Shown piece after piece: positions 17,007-25,565 of a stretch of 64,000 nt of DNA. This DNA comes from JADMIH01 sp035274425 (GTDB lineage: Bacteria > Chloroflexota > Chloroflexia > QHBQ01 > JADMIH01). A program made the position numbers and the translations under genes. Under the pieces are notes generated by a model. That model did not search any database. It was not told the origin of the DNA and was given only the letters and a program-made list of their open reading frames with translations. The first letter of the stretch is position 1. Each line of letters opens with the position of its first letter. The stretch covers positions 1 to 64,000 of the forward strand of contig DATEOC010000022.1 of assembly GCA_035274425.1 (NCBI GenBank). The letters run 5' to 3'.

Positions 17007-18278
17007 TTGGCGGCAAATGTAGCGGCGATGCCTGCTAAGTTTCAGATAGGGAAGCAGCATATCCTGGGGGTTGTGGGCATCATCACGGCGGTGCTGCTCT
17101 TCTGGGTGGTCATGGGTAGGGTGGCAACTAACAAAGTCTCTACCTTGCGCATCACGTGGCCCGGCGCGAAGCCGCTTGACCCGCCCCTGCTCGACATCCC
17201 GTTGCCTACCGTCATCAGCGTAGGGGTCATATGCGGGCTGCTGATTGCGGGCGCGCTTTTCCTGATGCTGAAGAGCTCGCCGCGTGGCTTTACTGCTTAC
17301 ATGGGCGCGCTCATCTTCTCGGTGCTCTTGATAATCTTGCTCTGGGCCGTCGCTGGCAGCCGTATTGACGTGGTTGATATGCTGGCGCGCACCGTGCGTC
17401 TCGCCACGCCGATCGCTTTGGGCGCGCTGGCGGGCATCCTCTGCGAGCGTTCGGGCGTTATCAACATCGCGATAGAAGGGGTCATGCTCACGGGCGCGTG
17501 CGTAGGCTATATCGTCGCGCTATTGACGACCAACTCCTGGGTCGGGCTGACCGCGGCTATGGCAGCGGGTGGCCTGACGGTGATGCTCCTCGCGGCGTTG
17601 GCTATCCGCTTCAAGACCGACCAGATCATCGCGGGCACCGTTATCAACATCCTGGCGGTGGGTGTGACGGGCGTGCTGCGTAACGACCTCATATTGGGGA
17701 TGCAATCGTCCGGTTACATAGGTAGCTCACTCCCCCACATGCCTATCCCCGTGCTGTCAGGCATCCCTATAATCGGACCCGTCCTTTTCAGCCACCAGCC
17801 GATTGCCTACGCGATGCTGATACTCGTGCCGTTGTTGAGCCTGCTCCTCTTCCGTACCGCATGGGGACTACGCACCCGCGCCATCGGTGAGCACCCCCGC
17901 GCTGCGGACACGATGGGCATCAACGTGAACCGCCTGCGCTACCTGAACGTCTTTATCTCAGGTCTCGTGGCGGGGTTGGCGGGGGCCTGGTTCTCCCTTG
18001 AAGCCACATTCAGCTTCGATGACAAGATGACCAACGGCAAGGGCTTCATCGCCCTCGCCGCGATGATATTCGGCAAGTGGACCCCCTTCGGCGCGGTAGG
18101 CGGCGCGGTCACTTTCAGCTCAGCCGACGCGCTCCAGATCAAAATCCAGGGCTACAACTTCGACCTCCCCTCGCAGTTCCTCCAGATGATGCCGTACATC
18201 ATCACCATAGTGGTGCTGGCCGGGGTCATAGGCCGCGCGCGCCCCCCTGCGGCTGTGGGCAAGCCCTACGAAAAGTAA
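17007..18278 (+). CDS. ABC transporter permease, nucleoside type (NupQ/YufQ-like)
   Basis: 423 residues with TTG start at 17007 and GGGGGTG just upstream. An N-terminal membrane anchor region (about 15-120) precedes the conserved core RTVRLATPIALGALAGILCERSGVINIAIEGVML. Further signature parts are KTDQIIAGTVINILAVGVTG, TRAIGEHPRAADTMGINV and GKGFIALAAMIFGKWTPFGAV. It pairs with the previous permease to complete the importer. The longer than usual N-terminus carries an extra 100 residues with two or three hydrophobic stretches. The operon ends at a strong terminator at 18295. Confidence 0.95.
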   Translation: MAANVAAMPAKFQIGKQHILGVVGIITAVLLFWVVMGRVATNKVSTLRITWPGAKPLDPPLLDIPLPTVISVGVICGLLIAGALFLMLKSSPRGFTAYMGALIFSVLLIILLWAVAGSRIDVVDMLARTVRLATPIALGALAGILCERSGVINIAIEGVMLTGACVGYIVALLTTNSWVGLTAAMAAGGLTVMLLAALAIRFKTDQIIAGTVINILAVGVTGVLRNDLILGMQSSGYIGSSLPHMPIPVLSGIPIIGPVLFSHQPIAYAMLILVPLLSLLLFRTAWGLRTRAIGEHPRAADTMGINVNRLRYLNVFISGLVAGLAGAWFSLEATFSFDDKMTNGKGFIALAAMIFGKWTPFGAVGGAVTFSSADALQIKIQGYNFDLPSQFLQMMPYIITIVVLAGVIGRARPPAAVGKPYEK

Positions 18279-18294
18279 AAGCAAAATCGTTTGA

Positions 18295-18333
18295 ACAACA
18301 AAAATCGGACCCAGCGGGTCCGATTTTTGTTGT
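18295..18333. terminator. Bidirectional intrinsic terminator of the BMP operon
   Basis: Perfect 18-bp stem (18295-18312 with 18316-18333), a 3-nt loop and symmetrical A/T tracts. It separates the permease (+) from the small Cys-rich gene (-). Confidence 0.9.
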
Positions 18334-18347
18334 GAAGAATAGGGAGC

Positions 18348-18515
18348 TTATGCGCAGGTACACCCAGCGCCCGTAGCGCACCCCTGGCAGCAATAGGTCG
18401 CATCCCCCATCTGGAAGCCTTCGCCGTTGTTGCCTCTCCATTCATCTTTCGACATGCCGCAGTTCGCGCACGTCTGCTCTGACTGCGTCGTGCTGTTATC
18501 CTGCTGGTCCATCAT
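18348..18515 (-). CDS. Small Cys-rich protein, metallothionein-like
   Basis: 55 residues from ATG 18515, placed by AGGAG five bases upstream; the frame stays open to 18548. Seven Cys residues lie in two clusters: TCANCG (16, 19) and YCCQGCATGAGCTCA (42, 43, 46, 52, 54). Between them is a SKDEWRGNNGEGF loop. The C-terminal cluster resembles small bacterial zinc- or copper-binding proteins. No signal peptide is visible, so it is probably cytosolic. The metal and role are unknown. Confidence 0.65.
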   Translation of the reverse strand: MMDQQDNSTTQSEQTCANCGMSKDEWRGNNGEGFQMGDATYCCQGCATGAGCTCA

Positions 18516-18538
18516 CTTATCTCCTATCGGGCGAGTCC

Positions 18539-18566
18539 GTAGGGGCATGGCGCGCCATGACCCTAC
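18539..18566. repeat. Minimal gtagggg palindrome
   Basis: 28-bp palindrome gtaggggcatggcg/cgccatgaccctac, between two small minus-strand genes. It shares the gtagggg terminus with the larger elements at 8938, 29117 and 34638. Confidence 0.6.
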
Positions 18567-18568
18567 AA

Positions 18569-18748
18569 TCAGCTTCTCTTGTCGCCCTTCCTTTCCTTCG
18601 TTTCGCCGGCCTCGCGTCGCTCCTTGTTGACGGTGCGTGCGGCGCGCTCTGCGGCTTCGCTCTCGGAGACGCCTCGCTCCTCGTAGGAGTCTTTGATGTG
18701 CTCGTACTGGCGGTCTCGTTTGCTCCCTTCTCTGACACCTCTGGGCAT
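18569..18748 (-). CDS. Small basic/acidic helical protein, 'plasmid stabilization protein'-like
   Basis: 59 residues. ATG at 18748, with GGAGG six bases upstream (complement at 18755-18759). The translation contains MPRGVREGSKRDRQYEHIKD then SYEERGVSESEAAERAA and RTVNKERR. This matches the pattern HI-x-x-SYE-x-RGVSE-x-x-A-x-x-x-A-x-x-TVNK of a widespread small family often labelled plasmid stabilization protein, although no toxin-antitoxin role is established for it. The protein is highly charged and helical. A longer antisense-frame reading of the same stretch (18517-18738) is a shadow. Confidence 0.7.
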   Translation of the reverse strand: MPRGVREGSKRDRQYEHIKDSYEERGVSESEAAERAARTVNKERREAGETKERKGDKRS

Positions 18749-18843
18749 TTTGGGCCTCCTTTTACTGCCGGTTAGCAGCCTACATAAGTGAGGTGCAAAA
18801 TGCGTGCCAGGTGCTCACTCTTGGCACATGAACAAGTCCCCCA

Positions 18844-19824
18844 CTAATTCCCCACGGTGGGATGGATAGGGGCAAGCTCTCCCGTATCGAGGTGGACTTC
18901 CGCTTCGCCGATGATGTGGTCCACGATGAAGAGGGGGCGTTGCCGTGCCTGGTCGAAGTTGCGCCACAGGTATTCGCCCACCACGCCAAGCATAAGCATT
19001 TGCAACCCCGACGTGATTAGCACCACCACCATGAGAGAAGACCAACCTTCGACATGTATACTCCCAACAATCGTGAGGGTCACGATCAGGATGGCATAGA
19101 GAAGGCCAAGCAGAGCGACTATCGTTCCCACCGTCGAGGCCAGGCGCAATGGAAAGTAGGAAAAGGCCGTGAAAGCGTCGGCGAAGTATTTCAGCTTGCG
19201 CGACAGGTTCCAGTGTGACTTGCCGTGCTCTCGCTTTTGCCGCTTGTAATAGATAATGTGGTGGGGGAAGCCGCTCCACATAAGTAGGCCCGGCAGGTGA
19301 GTGTTTTTCTCCGCGCACTGGATTATTACTTTCACTATTTTGCGGTCTATCAAGAAGCAGTCGAAGCCGTTCCGTGGGTAATTCTTGAAGGCAAAGCGGC
19401 GAAATGCCCAGTTGAACACGCCGGCAGGGAGCCGCGTGCTGACGGGATCTTCGCGGTTGGAGCGGGCGGCGAGTACCATTGGCGTGCCGCTCTTCCAATG
19501 CTCTAGCATCTCCAGTATGATTTCAGGCGGGTCTTGCAAGTCGGCGGAGATGACCGCTACCGCGTCACCCGTCGCGTGTGCCAACCCTGCCAGGATAGCC
19601 GTCGTTGAGCCGAAGTTACGCACCAGCTTGATCACCTTCACGCGCGGGTCGCGGCTGTTTAGCATCGTGAGTACCTGGAAGGAGTGGTCGCCTGAGCCGT
19701 CATCAACGAAGACGAACTCAAAGTTCGCCCCTGCCTCTCGCTCGGCGCACTTCGCCAGCCGCTCATGCAATATCGCAAGGCTCCCTTCGTTGTAATAGAC
19801 CGGCACGACAACAGATATTTTCAC
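18844..19824 (-). CDS. Family 2 glycosyltransferase, polyprenyl-phosphate (DPM1/GtrB-like)
   Basis: 326 residues. The GT-A fold starts with ISVVVPVYYNEGSL, then FVFVDDGSGDHS, AVISADLQDPPE (the DxD-like metal site) and RSNREDPVSTR. It ends with two C-terminal membrane helices (about residues 235-260 and 270-290) and a GVVGEYLWRN motif. That layout is typical of enzymes that load a sugar on undecaprenyl phosphate for later flipping and transfer. The start ATG overlaps the stop of the acyltransferase gene upstream (ATGA), so both belong to one operon, probably for surface glycan decoration. Confidence 0.92.
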   Translation of the reverse strand: MKISVVVPVYYNEGSLAILHERLAKCAEREAGANFEFVFVDDGSGDHSFQVLTMLNSRDPRVKVIKLVRNFGSTTAILAGLAHATGDAVAVISADLQDPPEIILEMLEHWKSGTPMVLAARSNREDPVSTRLPAGVFNWAFRRFAFKNYPRNGFDCFLIDRKIVKVIIQCAEKNTHLPGLLMWSGFPHHIIYYKRQKREHGKSHWNLSRKLKYFADAFTAFSYFPLRLASTVGTIVALLGLLYAILIVTLTIVGSIHVEGWSSLMVVVLITSGLQMLMLGVVGEYLWRNFDQARQRPLFIVDHIIGEAEVHLDTGELAPIHPTVGN

Positions 19825-20558
19825 CGCGCCTCTCCCCTCTCTATTTTGCGTACAAAGCGGGCGGGCACTCCCATGACCAGTGTATCGGGCGCTATATCAT
19901 TCGTTACCACAGCCCCCGCACCCACAATCGCGCCTTTCCCTATTATTACCCCAGGCAGCAATAATGCGCCTACACCTATCATCGCGCCATCTTCAATCGT
20001 TGGTCCAATCATTTTTTCGTCCGAATAGCCCTCAAGCCCAAGGGTATTGTCGTTGGTCGTAAGCACCCCGCCCGATATGAAGACGTTGTTGCCCGCGCTC
20101 ATATTGCCCGCCATCCACGAATGGTCCATTATCTTGGTGTGGTCGCCTACCGTCACGACGTAATTCAGGGTGACATGCCTGCCGATCACACTCCATGAGC
20201 CTATGCGACACTTTTCTCGGATCGAGGCCCCATCGCCTATGAGCGTCTGCTCGCCTATCTCCACGTCATAGTAAATCACACTGTGCGGGCCAATAGACGT
20301 GTTGCGCCCTATGACCACCCGCCTCTCGAAGACCGGCTGCCTGGCAAGCGCGCCTGCCCCCTTTGGCTCCTTGCCGATGTACGCTCCCGGAAATATCTCT
20401 ACACCGTCGCCGATTGTGACCCCCTCCTGGATGACAACGTGCGGGTGTATGACAACATTGTCACCTATGCTCACCCCCTTGCGAATAACCGCAAACTCCC
20501 CGATCTGCACATTCGCGCCTATCCGGTCCGTCTGCACCACCGCAAGCTCACTTATCAT
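19821..20558 (-). CDS. Hexapeptide-repeat sugar acyltransferase
   Basis: 245 residues. A left-handed beta-helix with repeats like IGDNVVIHPHVVIQEGVTIGDGVEIFPGA runs from residue 10 to about 160. LEGYSDEKMIGPTIEDGAMIGVGALLLPGVIIGKGAIVGAGAVVTNDI then leads to the typical GVPARFVRKI ending. The start resembles LpxA/LpxD-like folds, while the end is that of WbbJ/PglD/WlbB-type acetyltransferases acting on nucleotide-amino sugars. It precedes the GT2 gene by a 4-nt overlap, which suggests a shared glycan pathway. Exact substrate unknown. Confidence 0.85.
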   Translation of the reverse strand: MISELAVVQTDRIGANVQIGEFAVIRKGVSIGDNVVIHPHVVIQEGVTIGDGVEIFPGAYIGKEPKGAGALARQPVFERRVVIGRNTSIGPHSVIYYDVEIGEQTLIGDGASIREKCRIGSWSVIGRHVTLNYVVTVGDHTKIMDHSWMAGNMSAGNNVFISGGVLTTNDNTLGLEGYSDEKMIGPTIEDGAMIGVGALLLPGVIIGKGAIVGAGAVVTNDIAPDTLVMGVPARFVRKIERGEAR

Positions 20559-20583
20559 CCTTGCCGCTTCCTCTCATCTCCCA

Positions 20584-20651
20584 GTCGTCCGTCGTCCTTC
20601 GTCCTTCGTCAGTGACCCCCGGCCCCTAACCCCCGACCCCCGACCCCTCGA
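20584..20651. repeat. Heptamer-periodic repeat, cgtcgtc to cccccga
   Basis: Four cgtcgtc/cttcgtc-type units pass through agtgacc into cccggcc, cctaacc and two cccgacc units without losing the 7-nt phase. It lies between the acyltransferase start and the stop of the large membrane protein. Confidence 0.85.
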
Positions 20652-23369
20652 TCAATGCTGCACCCTGTAGGCGACAACCGTACTGCCGTCAAGCACGTAC
20701 AGCGTACCATCGGGGCCGAACGTCAAGCCGGTGGGGGCGTATAACCTCGGATACTTTTCGTCAACGTGGCCCGATTGGCTGCTGCCGTCCTTTATATTGA
20801 CCGAAATGAGGTTGGTGCCGCAACTTACCTCCATCCAGTTGCCTGATATAGCGGCGAACATCGGATCGCACTTGAGGTCGTACTTCTTCGTCAGATTTCC
20901 TTCCTTGTCGAAGCGATGCACGCTCCTCTCGGAGGTCTCAACCACATAGACATTGCCATCCCCGTCTATAGCGAGACCGCCGGGATTATTGAACTTCCTC
21001 TCAGGCGGGGTCCAGGCGGCCAGGGCGTCCCCGCCGGTCACTGGATAAACTAACACCCTGCCGCCCGTCATGTCGGAGATGTACATTTTGTCATTGCCGA
21101 ATGCCAGCCCGATGGCTATGCTCCCTTTGGCGTTTAGAGTGGTCTGTCGCACCAGCTCTCCGTTCGGACTCATCACGAGCAACGCCTGGTCGCCGTCGCC
21201 GTTGTTCAGCACGTAGATCATGCCGTCAGGGCCTGCTCCTACACTACCTGGGCGCGTGTAGTTGATACGCCCGCTAGCAGTCACGGGCTGGATAAGCCTG
21301 TAAGCGGCGGTGTCCAATTCAAGCTGCCCAACTCTGCGGTCATCATAGTCAGTCACATATATTCTGTTATCCAGGTAGGCTATACCTCTTGGAAGAGCCA
21401 GATAGGGGTTGAGGTCCCAGCGGTCGAGCTCGACCAGAGACGTCCCTTGCTGAAGGTAATGTGCGTTAGCGAAGCACCAGCTTGCACCCGTAGCCGCGAT
21501 CATCGCCAGCCAGATTATGCCGTGGAAGGCGTTTGGCAATGGGCGCGCGCTCCTGATAATATTCGCGCGGCGCATCATAAAGTAGCATACCAGCACCAAC
21601 ACCAGTGTGCCACCCAGGAGCCATGCCGTGTTACGCGGATTGCGTACCTCGTCCGGCGCGACCACAAAGGTAGGTATGAGCGTTCGCAGGTCTAAATGGA
21701 AGGGCGCTTCGTGCGATTGTCCCAGCCAGTCCCAGATTTTCTCGCGTTCGACGGGCCACAGGCGGCGCGGATCGTTCATGAGCACGCCCATCATAAGCAC
21801 GCTAACCGATGCGAATGCACCATAAATTATCGTATATATCCAGCTTCGGGAGAAGGCCATGAGCGACATGGCGAGTGGTGCTGCCAGGAAGGGGACGAAG
21901 GTGGTCATGTAGCGTCCTGGGGGAGACCAGACGCCGTTCCATCCCTCGTATGAAAAGATGAGGAACATGTAGGGGAGTGTGAGCAAGGCCAGCCACCCGA
22001 CAATACGCCGGTCGGCCCTGCGTCCCGACCGGAACATGGCGATAAGACCCACTATCGCCAGCAGGTATACGGGCGCGTAAATGATTAACCCCATCGGGCG
22101 GTCGAAGAGGGTACCGATGACTGCGTTGAAGAACTTGATTAGCTCATCCATTCCCTGCCAGGGCCAGAAGAATGTCTCTACTCTGCCTCGTTGATTCATC
22201 TCCGCACTGGGCAGGAGCCTGCCGAACTTATAGTAGTTGAACCAGATAGTGAGTGCGGCGGAGAGAGCTATTGGCCCCAGGAACCAGAGCGTGTAGAAGA
22301 TGCTGCCCCTATTGCGAGTCTCGGTCCGCGTGGCTTGCGCCTGCGCTTCTTCCTCCCTGAATGTTCGGCGGTAACGCCACCACTGCACGGTAGCGTAGAG
22401 GCCCACCACTCCAGCCAGGGGCAAATAGCGCACCGACATCCAGGGCACGTAGCCCAGGCACGCGCCTATCAACATGAGACGTACCGGACCGTTGGCACCC
22501 CACCCCAACGCAAGGCGGCGGAATGCGTACAACAAGAGCAACGCCGTCGGCATCTCGGTGAAGATCAGGTAGGAGTAGCTCATGATGGGATTGCTGAAGG
22601 CGGTGGGTACCCACACGGCCAGGGCTATCCAGAGCTCGCCTGTCACCTCGTGAGCGAAGAGGAAAACGTTTACCGCCAGCAAAGCGCCCATCAGGCACAT
22701 GGCAATGATGGTGGCGGGCCACCATAGCTGGAACCATGAGCCTACCACCCAGGCAGGCAGGATTAGTAACGAAAGGCCGGGCGGGTGGGCGGCGTATGCC
22801 TCGTTTGGCGGGCGTGCCGGTGTGAGGCTGAGTTGCGCCGGGAGGGGGTAGGGCGCGCTCATGCCGACGAAATCTTTGGGGTGGGGCGCGAGCCTGTAGA
22901 ACTTGTCCTCGTCCCTCGCAGCGTAGTTGTTGGAGAGCTCCAGGTCACCGTCCTGCACGAGGCTGAGGGTGTCCATCAGGTAGAAAGGCTGGTCGCCGGT
23001 GGGCGGGCTACTGAAGCGGAGGAGGCGCGGTATCTGCGCTACATACACCAGCATAGTGATGCTGAAGCAAAGCACCAGCCACCACTTGCCTACCCGGCTG
23101 GGTGCCAGGTCTGCTGCTGGGGGTATAGCAGGCAGAGGAGCTGGCCGCGCGGCCTCTTCGCTTGCGCCCCCATCACCGGGTGTGACCTGCGGGTCGGCAG
23201 GCAGCGGCTGTGCATTGTCGTTAGTGCCTTCCGCCTGCACAATCTGCTCAGGATGGACAGGGCTTGCTTCGGCTGCGCCTACCGAGTCGCTCGTTTCGTC
23301 TACAGCATTAGCATTAGTCGGCTCGCTCACATCCGAAATATCAGTTGTCTCGGTCCTGTCGGACTGCAT
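20652..23369 (-). CDS. Large membrane glycosyltransferase-like protein with C-terminal NHL-type propeller
   Basis: 905 residues. The first 90 residues are acidic and low complexity. A multispanning region (about 95-620) follows with a GT-C-like layout, including a long extracytoplasmic loop with TGDQPFYLMDTLSLVQDGD near residue 125, where acidic residues could be catalytic. From about 650 to the end there are NHL/SMP-30-like beta-propeller blades (GIAYLDNRIYVTDYDDRRVG, GAGPDGMIYVLNNGDG, GLAIDGDGNVYVVETSERSV, GLTFGPDGTLYVLDG). The fusion suggests a surface mannosyl/arabinosyl-type transferase with an extracellular binding module. It is on the same strand as the GT2 and acyltransferase genes. 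Confidence 0.8.
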   Translation of the reverse strand: MQSDRTETTDISDVSEPTNANAVDETSDSVGAAEASPVHPEQIVQAEGTNDNAQPLPADPQVTPGDGGASEEAARPAPLPAIPPAADLAPSRVGKWWLVLCFSITMLVYVAQIPRLLRFSSPPTGDQPFYLMDTLSLVQDGDLELSNNYAARDEDKFYRLAPHPKDFVGMSAPYPLPAQLSLTPARPPNEAYAAHPPGLSLLILPAWVVGSWFQLWWPATIIAMCLMGALLAVNVFLFAHEVTGELWIALAVWVPTAFSNPIMSYSYLIFTEMPTALLLLYAFRRLALGWGANGPVRLMLIGACLGYVPWMSVRYLPLAGVVGLYATVQWWRYRRTFREEEAQAQATRTETRNRGSIFYTLWFLGPIALSAALTIWFNYYKFGRLLPSAEMNQRGRVETFFWPWQGMDELIKFFNAVIGTLFDRPMGLIIYAPVYLLAIVGLIAMFRSGRRADRRIVGWLALLTLPYMFLIFSYEGWNGVWSPPGRYMTTFVPFLAAPLAMSLMAFSRSWIYTIIYGAFASVSVLMMGVLMNDPRRLWPVEREKIWDWLGQSHEAPFHLDLRTLIPTFVVAPDEVRNPRNTAWLLGGTLVLVLVCYFMMRRANIIRSARPLPNAFHGIIWLAMIAATGASWCFANAHYLQQGTSLVELDRWDLNPYLALPRGIAYLDNRIYVTDYDDRRVGQLELDTAAYRLIQPVTASGRINYTRPGSVGAGPDGMIYVLNNGDGDQALLVMSPNGELVRQTTLNAKGSIAIGLAFGNDKMYISDMTGGRVLVYPVTGGDALAAWTPPERKFNNPGGLAIDGDGNVYVVETSERSVHRFDKEGNLTKKYDLKCDPMFAAISGNWMEVSCGTNLISVNIKDGSSQSGHVDEKYPRLYAPTGLTFGPDGTLYVLDGSTVVAYRVQH

Positions 23370-23517
23370 ACAGTAGCCTTATCACAAATCGTTCTAACCA
23401 CAAAGCCTTGCGACACATGGGGCTATTCGGTAATAGATAAAGCGCATCCTATACAAATACAAACAGAAGTTTGGCTCTCCATATCTTTGTTTGTAAACAG
23501 TAAATAGGAATTGCATA

Positions 23518-25242
23518 TTACGGTAATGTTCCCATACTATCTAAGCTGTTGCCGAAGAGTACCGTGTAATCGGTCCTACTGGGTACTCGAAAGCTTGGAC
23601 AATATAGGGCTGTGTGTACATAATTACGCTTGATCCTTTCAAGAAATATTTCGCCGAATGATACGTTGGCTGCTCCGGCTACTACATCAAGGAAGGCTTT
23701 GCTCTGTGCTCTCAAGATGTAATCGGGTGTGTACTGAAAGTAAACGCCAGTCTTGGGACACCATACCTGGTCTTGCGTCGGCATATTGTCTGCCTGCACA
23801 GTCGTCCTCACAAACAGGAAATGGTCGGCTTCCATGAATCGTTCCCAGGAGATAAGCCCTGCTAACTTGCTATTAGTGAACCTATCCTTCAGCATATCGG
23901 CTACGATGCTCACCCGTCGCTCTGCGCTAAATAATCTCCTGTTTCTTTCCTCGTCTAAGGAAGCAATACCTTGGTTAATGGCGGTGAAGGGGAAATAGCC
24001 ACTTTTGTCAGGTTTGCGTCTTACGTAGAAAAGTTCTGAAAGCTTAGTACCAAGCACATCCCAGTGACCGCGCTTTATGAGCAAAGCTACGAAACCAACA
24101 AACATCTCATAGGTTAAGAACTTATATCCGTCGTTATCCTGTTTGTTTGAAGGCGAACTCGCTCTAGCTACAGGGTCCATAGTCAGCCGGAGTAGATCGC
24201 CAAAGTAACGAAATATCTCCTCTATGTCATATCTGTCCCTATGCCTAATAATATTTGATGCTGCATCTAGAAAGCGATAAGTAACAACCATTCCCTTCTC
24301 GATTTGATCTACTATGGCGTCATCATGTGCCTCCTTTCCAGTAAGATATTTACTGAATTCTGGCTGCAATTGTTCGAGTTCTGTGATAAGCCCGATAAGA
24401 TAATTTGCGTGATATTCATTTGCTACTTCGCCCTTATCCTCCTGATGAAGGTCAGTAAGTGGTGACTCCTTCGTTTGCTGGAAAGGTTTTGGTTGAAGTT
24501 GTTGCACTTGCGCGTCAGCCTGTTTCTGGAATTGGTCAAGTTTGTTGGAGGCTATGAGCTTTGTTTTTGCACGCTCACGCAACGAACGGATAAGCCTCTC
24601 ATATCCTCGCTCTTCGTATAGGTCAACCCAATGCCATCGTTGTAGTCTGTCGGGAACTTCACATTCCTCAAGACGCACGGGTATTAAATAGATGGTATTC
24701 TCTGGCTGCTCGTCGGCTACGTCTAGGGCAAACTTAATTTCCCTTTGGACGTAGCCTGATTTGGTAATTGCCTTTTGAGAGAGACAAACTAGTACCACGT
24801 CAGATTGTCTTACAGCCTTTGGTATCTCTGTTCGCCAATCTTGGCCTGGAAGCAAATCTTCCTCATCAAGCCAAGGGGCAAAGCCCGCAACTCTCAGGCG
24901 ACGATAAAGGTCACGAACAACAAGTTTGTCTTCGGAGGCGTGACATAAAAAGACACGTACAATATGGCTCGGTGGAGCTAACCATGGTAACTCACCCCTC
25001 TCCGTACCCGAATAAGGTAGACCACGTGCCCATGCGGTAAATGCTTCTAGTTGATCTTCAGGAATGGCAAAAAGGTCAGCTACCTCAAGAACAAAATCTT
25101 CTGAAGGTTTTCGGGACCCTCTCTCGACGTAAGCAACAGACGATAGCGAATATCTGAGGTGCCTTGCCAACTCCTCCATAGTTAGACCTCTCTCACTACG
25201 GAGTCGCTTCAGCCATCCTGCGAAAGAGATTTTTTCAACCAC
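23518..25242 (-). CDS. XRE helix-turn-helix - TIR domain protein, candidate immune effector
   Basis: 574 residues. Residues about 5-62 are an XRE/Cro-type DNA-binding domain (LKRLRSERGLTMEELARHLR then SLSSVAYVERGSRKPS). Residues 93-225 are a TIR_2 domain: VRVFLCHASEDKLVVRDLYR, GFAPWLDEEDLLPGQDW, SDVVLVCLSQ and SGYVQREIKFAL. Glu168 sits where NADase TIRs carry the catalytic Glu. A charged Gln-rich linker (about 227-265) leads to a 300-residue C-terminal region with no family I recognise. TIR proteins of bacteria often deplete NAD or make signalling nucleotides upon phage infection. It stands alone in an AT-rich stretch, with no partner effector beside it. Confidence 0.8.
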   Translation of the reverse strand: MVEKISFAGWLKRLRSERGLTMEELARHLRYSLSSVAYVERGSRKPSEDFVLEVADLFAIPEDQLEAFTAWARGLPYSGTERGELPWLAPPSHIVRVFLCHASEDKLVVRDLYRRLRVAGFAPWLDEEDLLPGQDWRTEIPKAVRQSDVVLVCLSQKAITKSGYVQREIKFALDVADEQPENTIYLIPVRLEECEVPDRLQRWHWVDLYEERGYERLIRSLRERAKTKLIASNKLDQFQKQADAQVQQLQPKPFQQTKESPLTDLHQEDKGEVANEYHANYLIGLITELEQLQPEFSKYLTGKEAHDDAIVDQIEKGMVVTYRFLDAASNIIRHRDRYDIEEIFRYFGDLLRLTMDPVARASSPSNKQDNDGYKFLTYEMFVGFVALLIKRGHWDVLGTKLSELFYVRRKPDKSGYFPFTAINQGIASLDEERNRRLFSAERRVSIVADMLKDRFTNSKLAGLISWERFMEADHFLFVRTTVQADNMPTQDQVWCPKTGVYFQYTPDYILRAQSKAFLDVVAGAANVSFGEIFLERIKRNYVHTALYCPSFRVPSRTDYTVLFGNSLDSMGTLP

Positions 25243-25404
25243 TCTTCAGTGCTCCCTTCACCGCATCTCCTTATTCGATAGGAACGTTTTACGTACTCTG
25301 CGTTAGCAAGTTGATTACATCTAATATCTCTTCATTGGTAATAGCTGTACTTCATACCTTTTACCAGCAGTAATGGCCAGGCTTATTCTTTCCAAAGCTG
25401 ACAT

Positions 25405-25485
25405 AGCAACACTGGCGACATGGGCTTGGACAATTGGCTATCTAACGAAAGCTTCTCTATCCAAGCCCATGTCGCCAGTGTTGCT
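25405..25485. repeat. Perfect 26-bp inverted repeat upstream of the TIR gene
   Basis: Arms 25405-25430 and 25460-25485 are perfectly complementary (agcaacactggcgacatggg... and reverse), with a 29-nt loop. No T-tract follows in either direction. It occupies the centre of the 322-bp gap between the TIR gene start (25242) and the response-regulator stop (25566). The rest of that gap shows nothing else. It could be an operator for the XRE domain, an excised-element scar or a terminator. Confidence 0.8.
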
Positions 25486-25565
25486 GGCTAGTATTCTTTC
25501 TCAACCTTACAGACTTTTCTCAAGTTAAGTTAGATTGCACAAACTCCCGTTTTGAATATTGAATC

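Noticed and set aside
18517..18738. 73-codon minus-strand ORF
   Set aside because: It is an out-of-frame shadow of the 59-residue gene at 18569-18748, which has the proper start and ribosome site.
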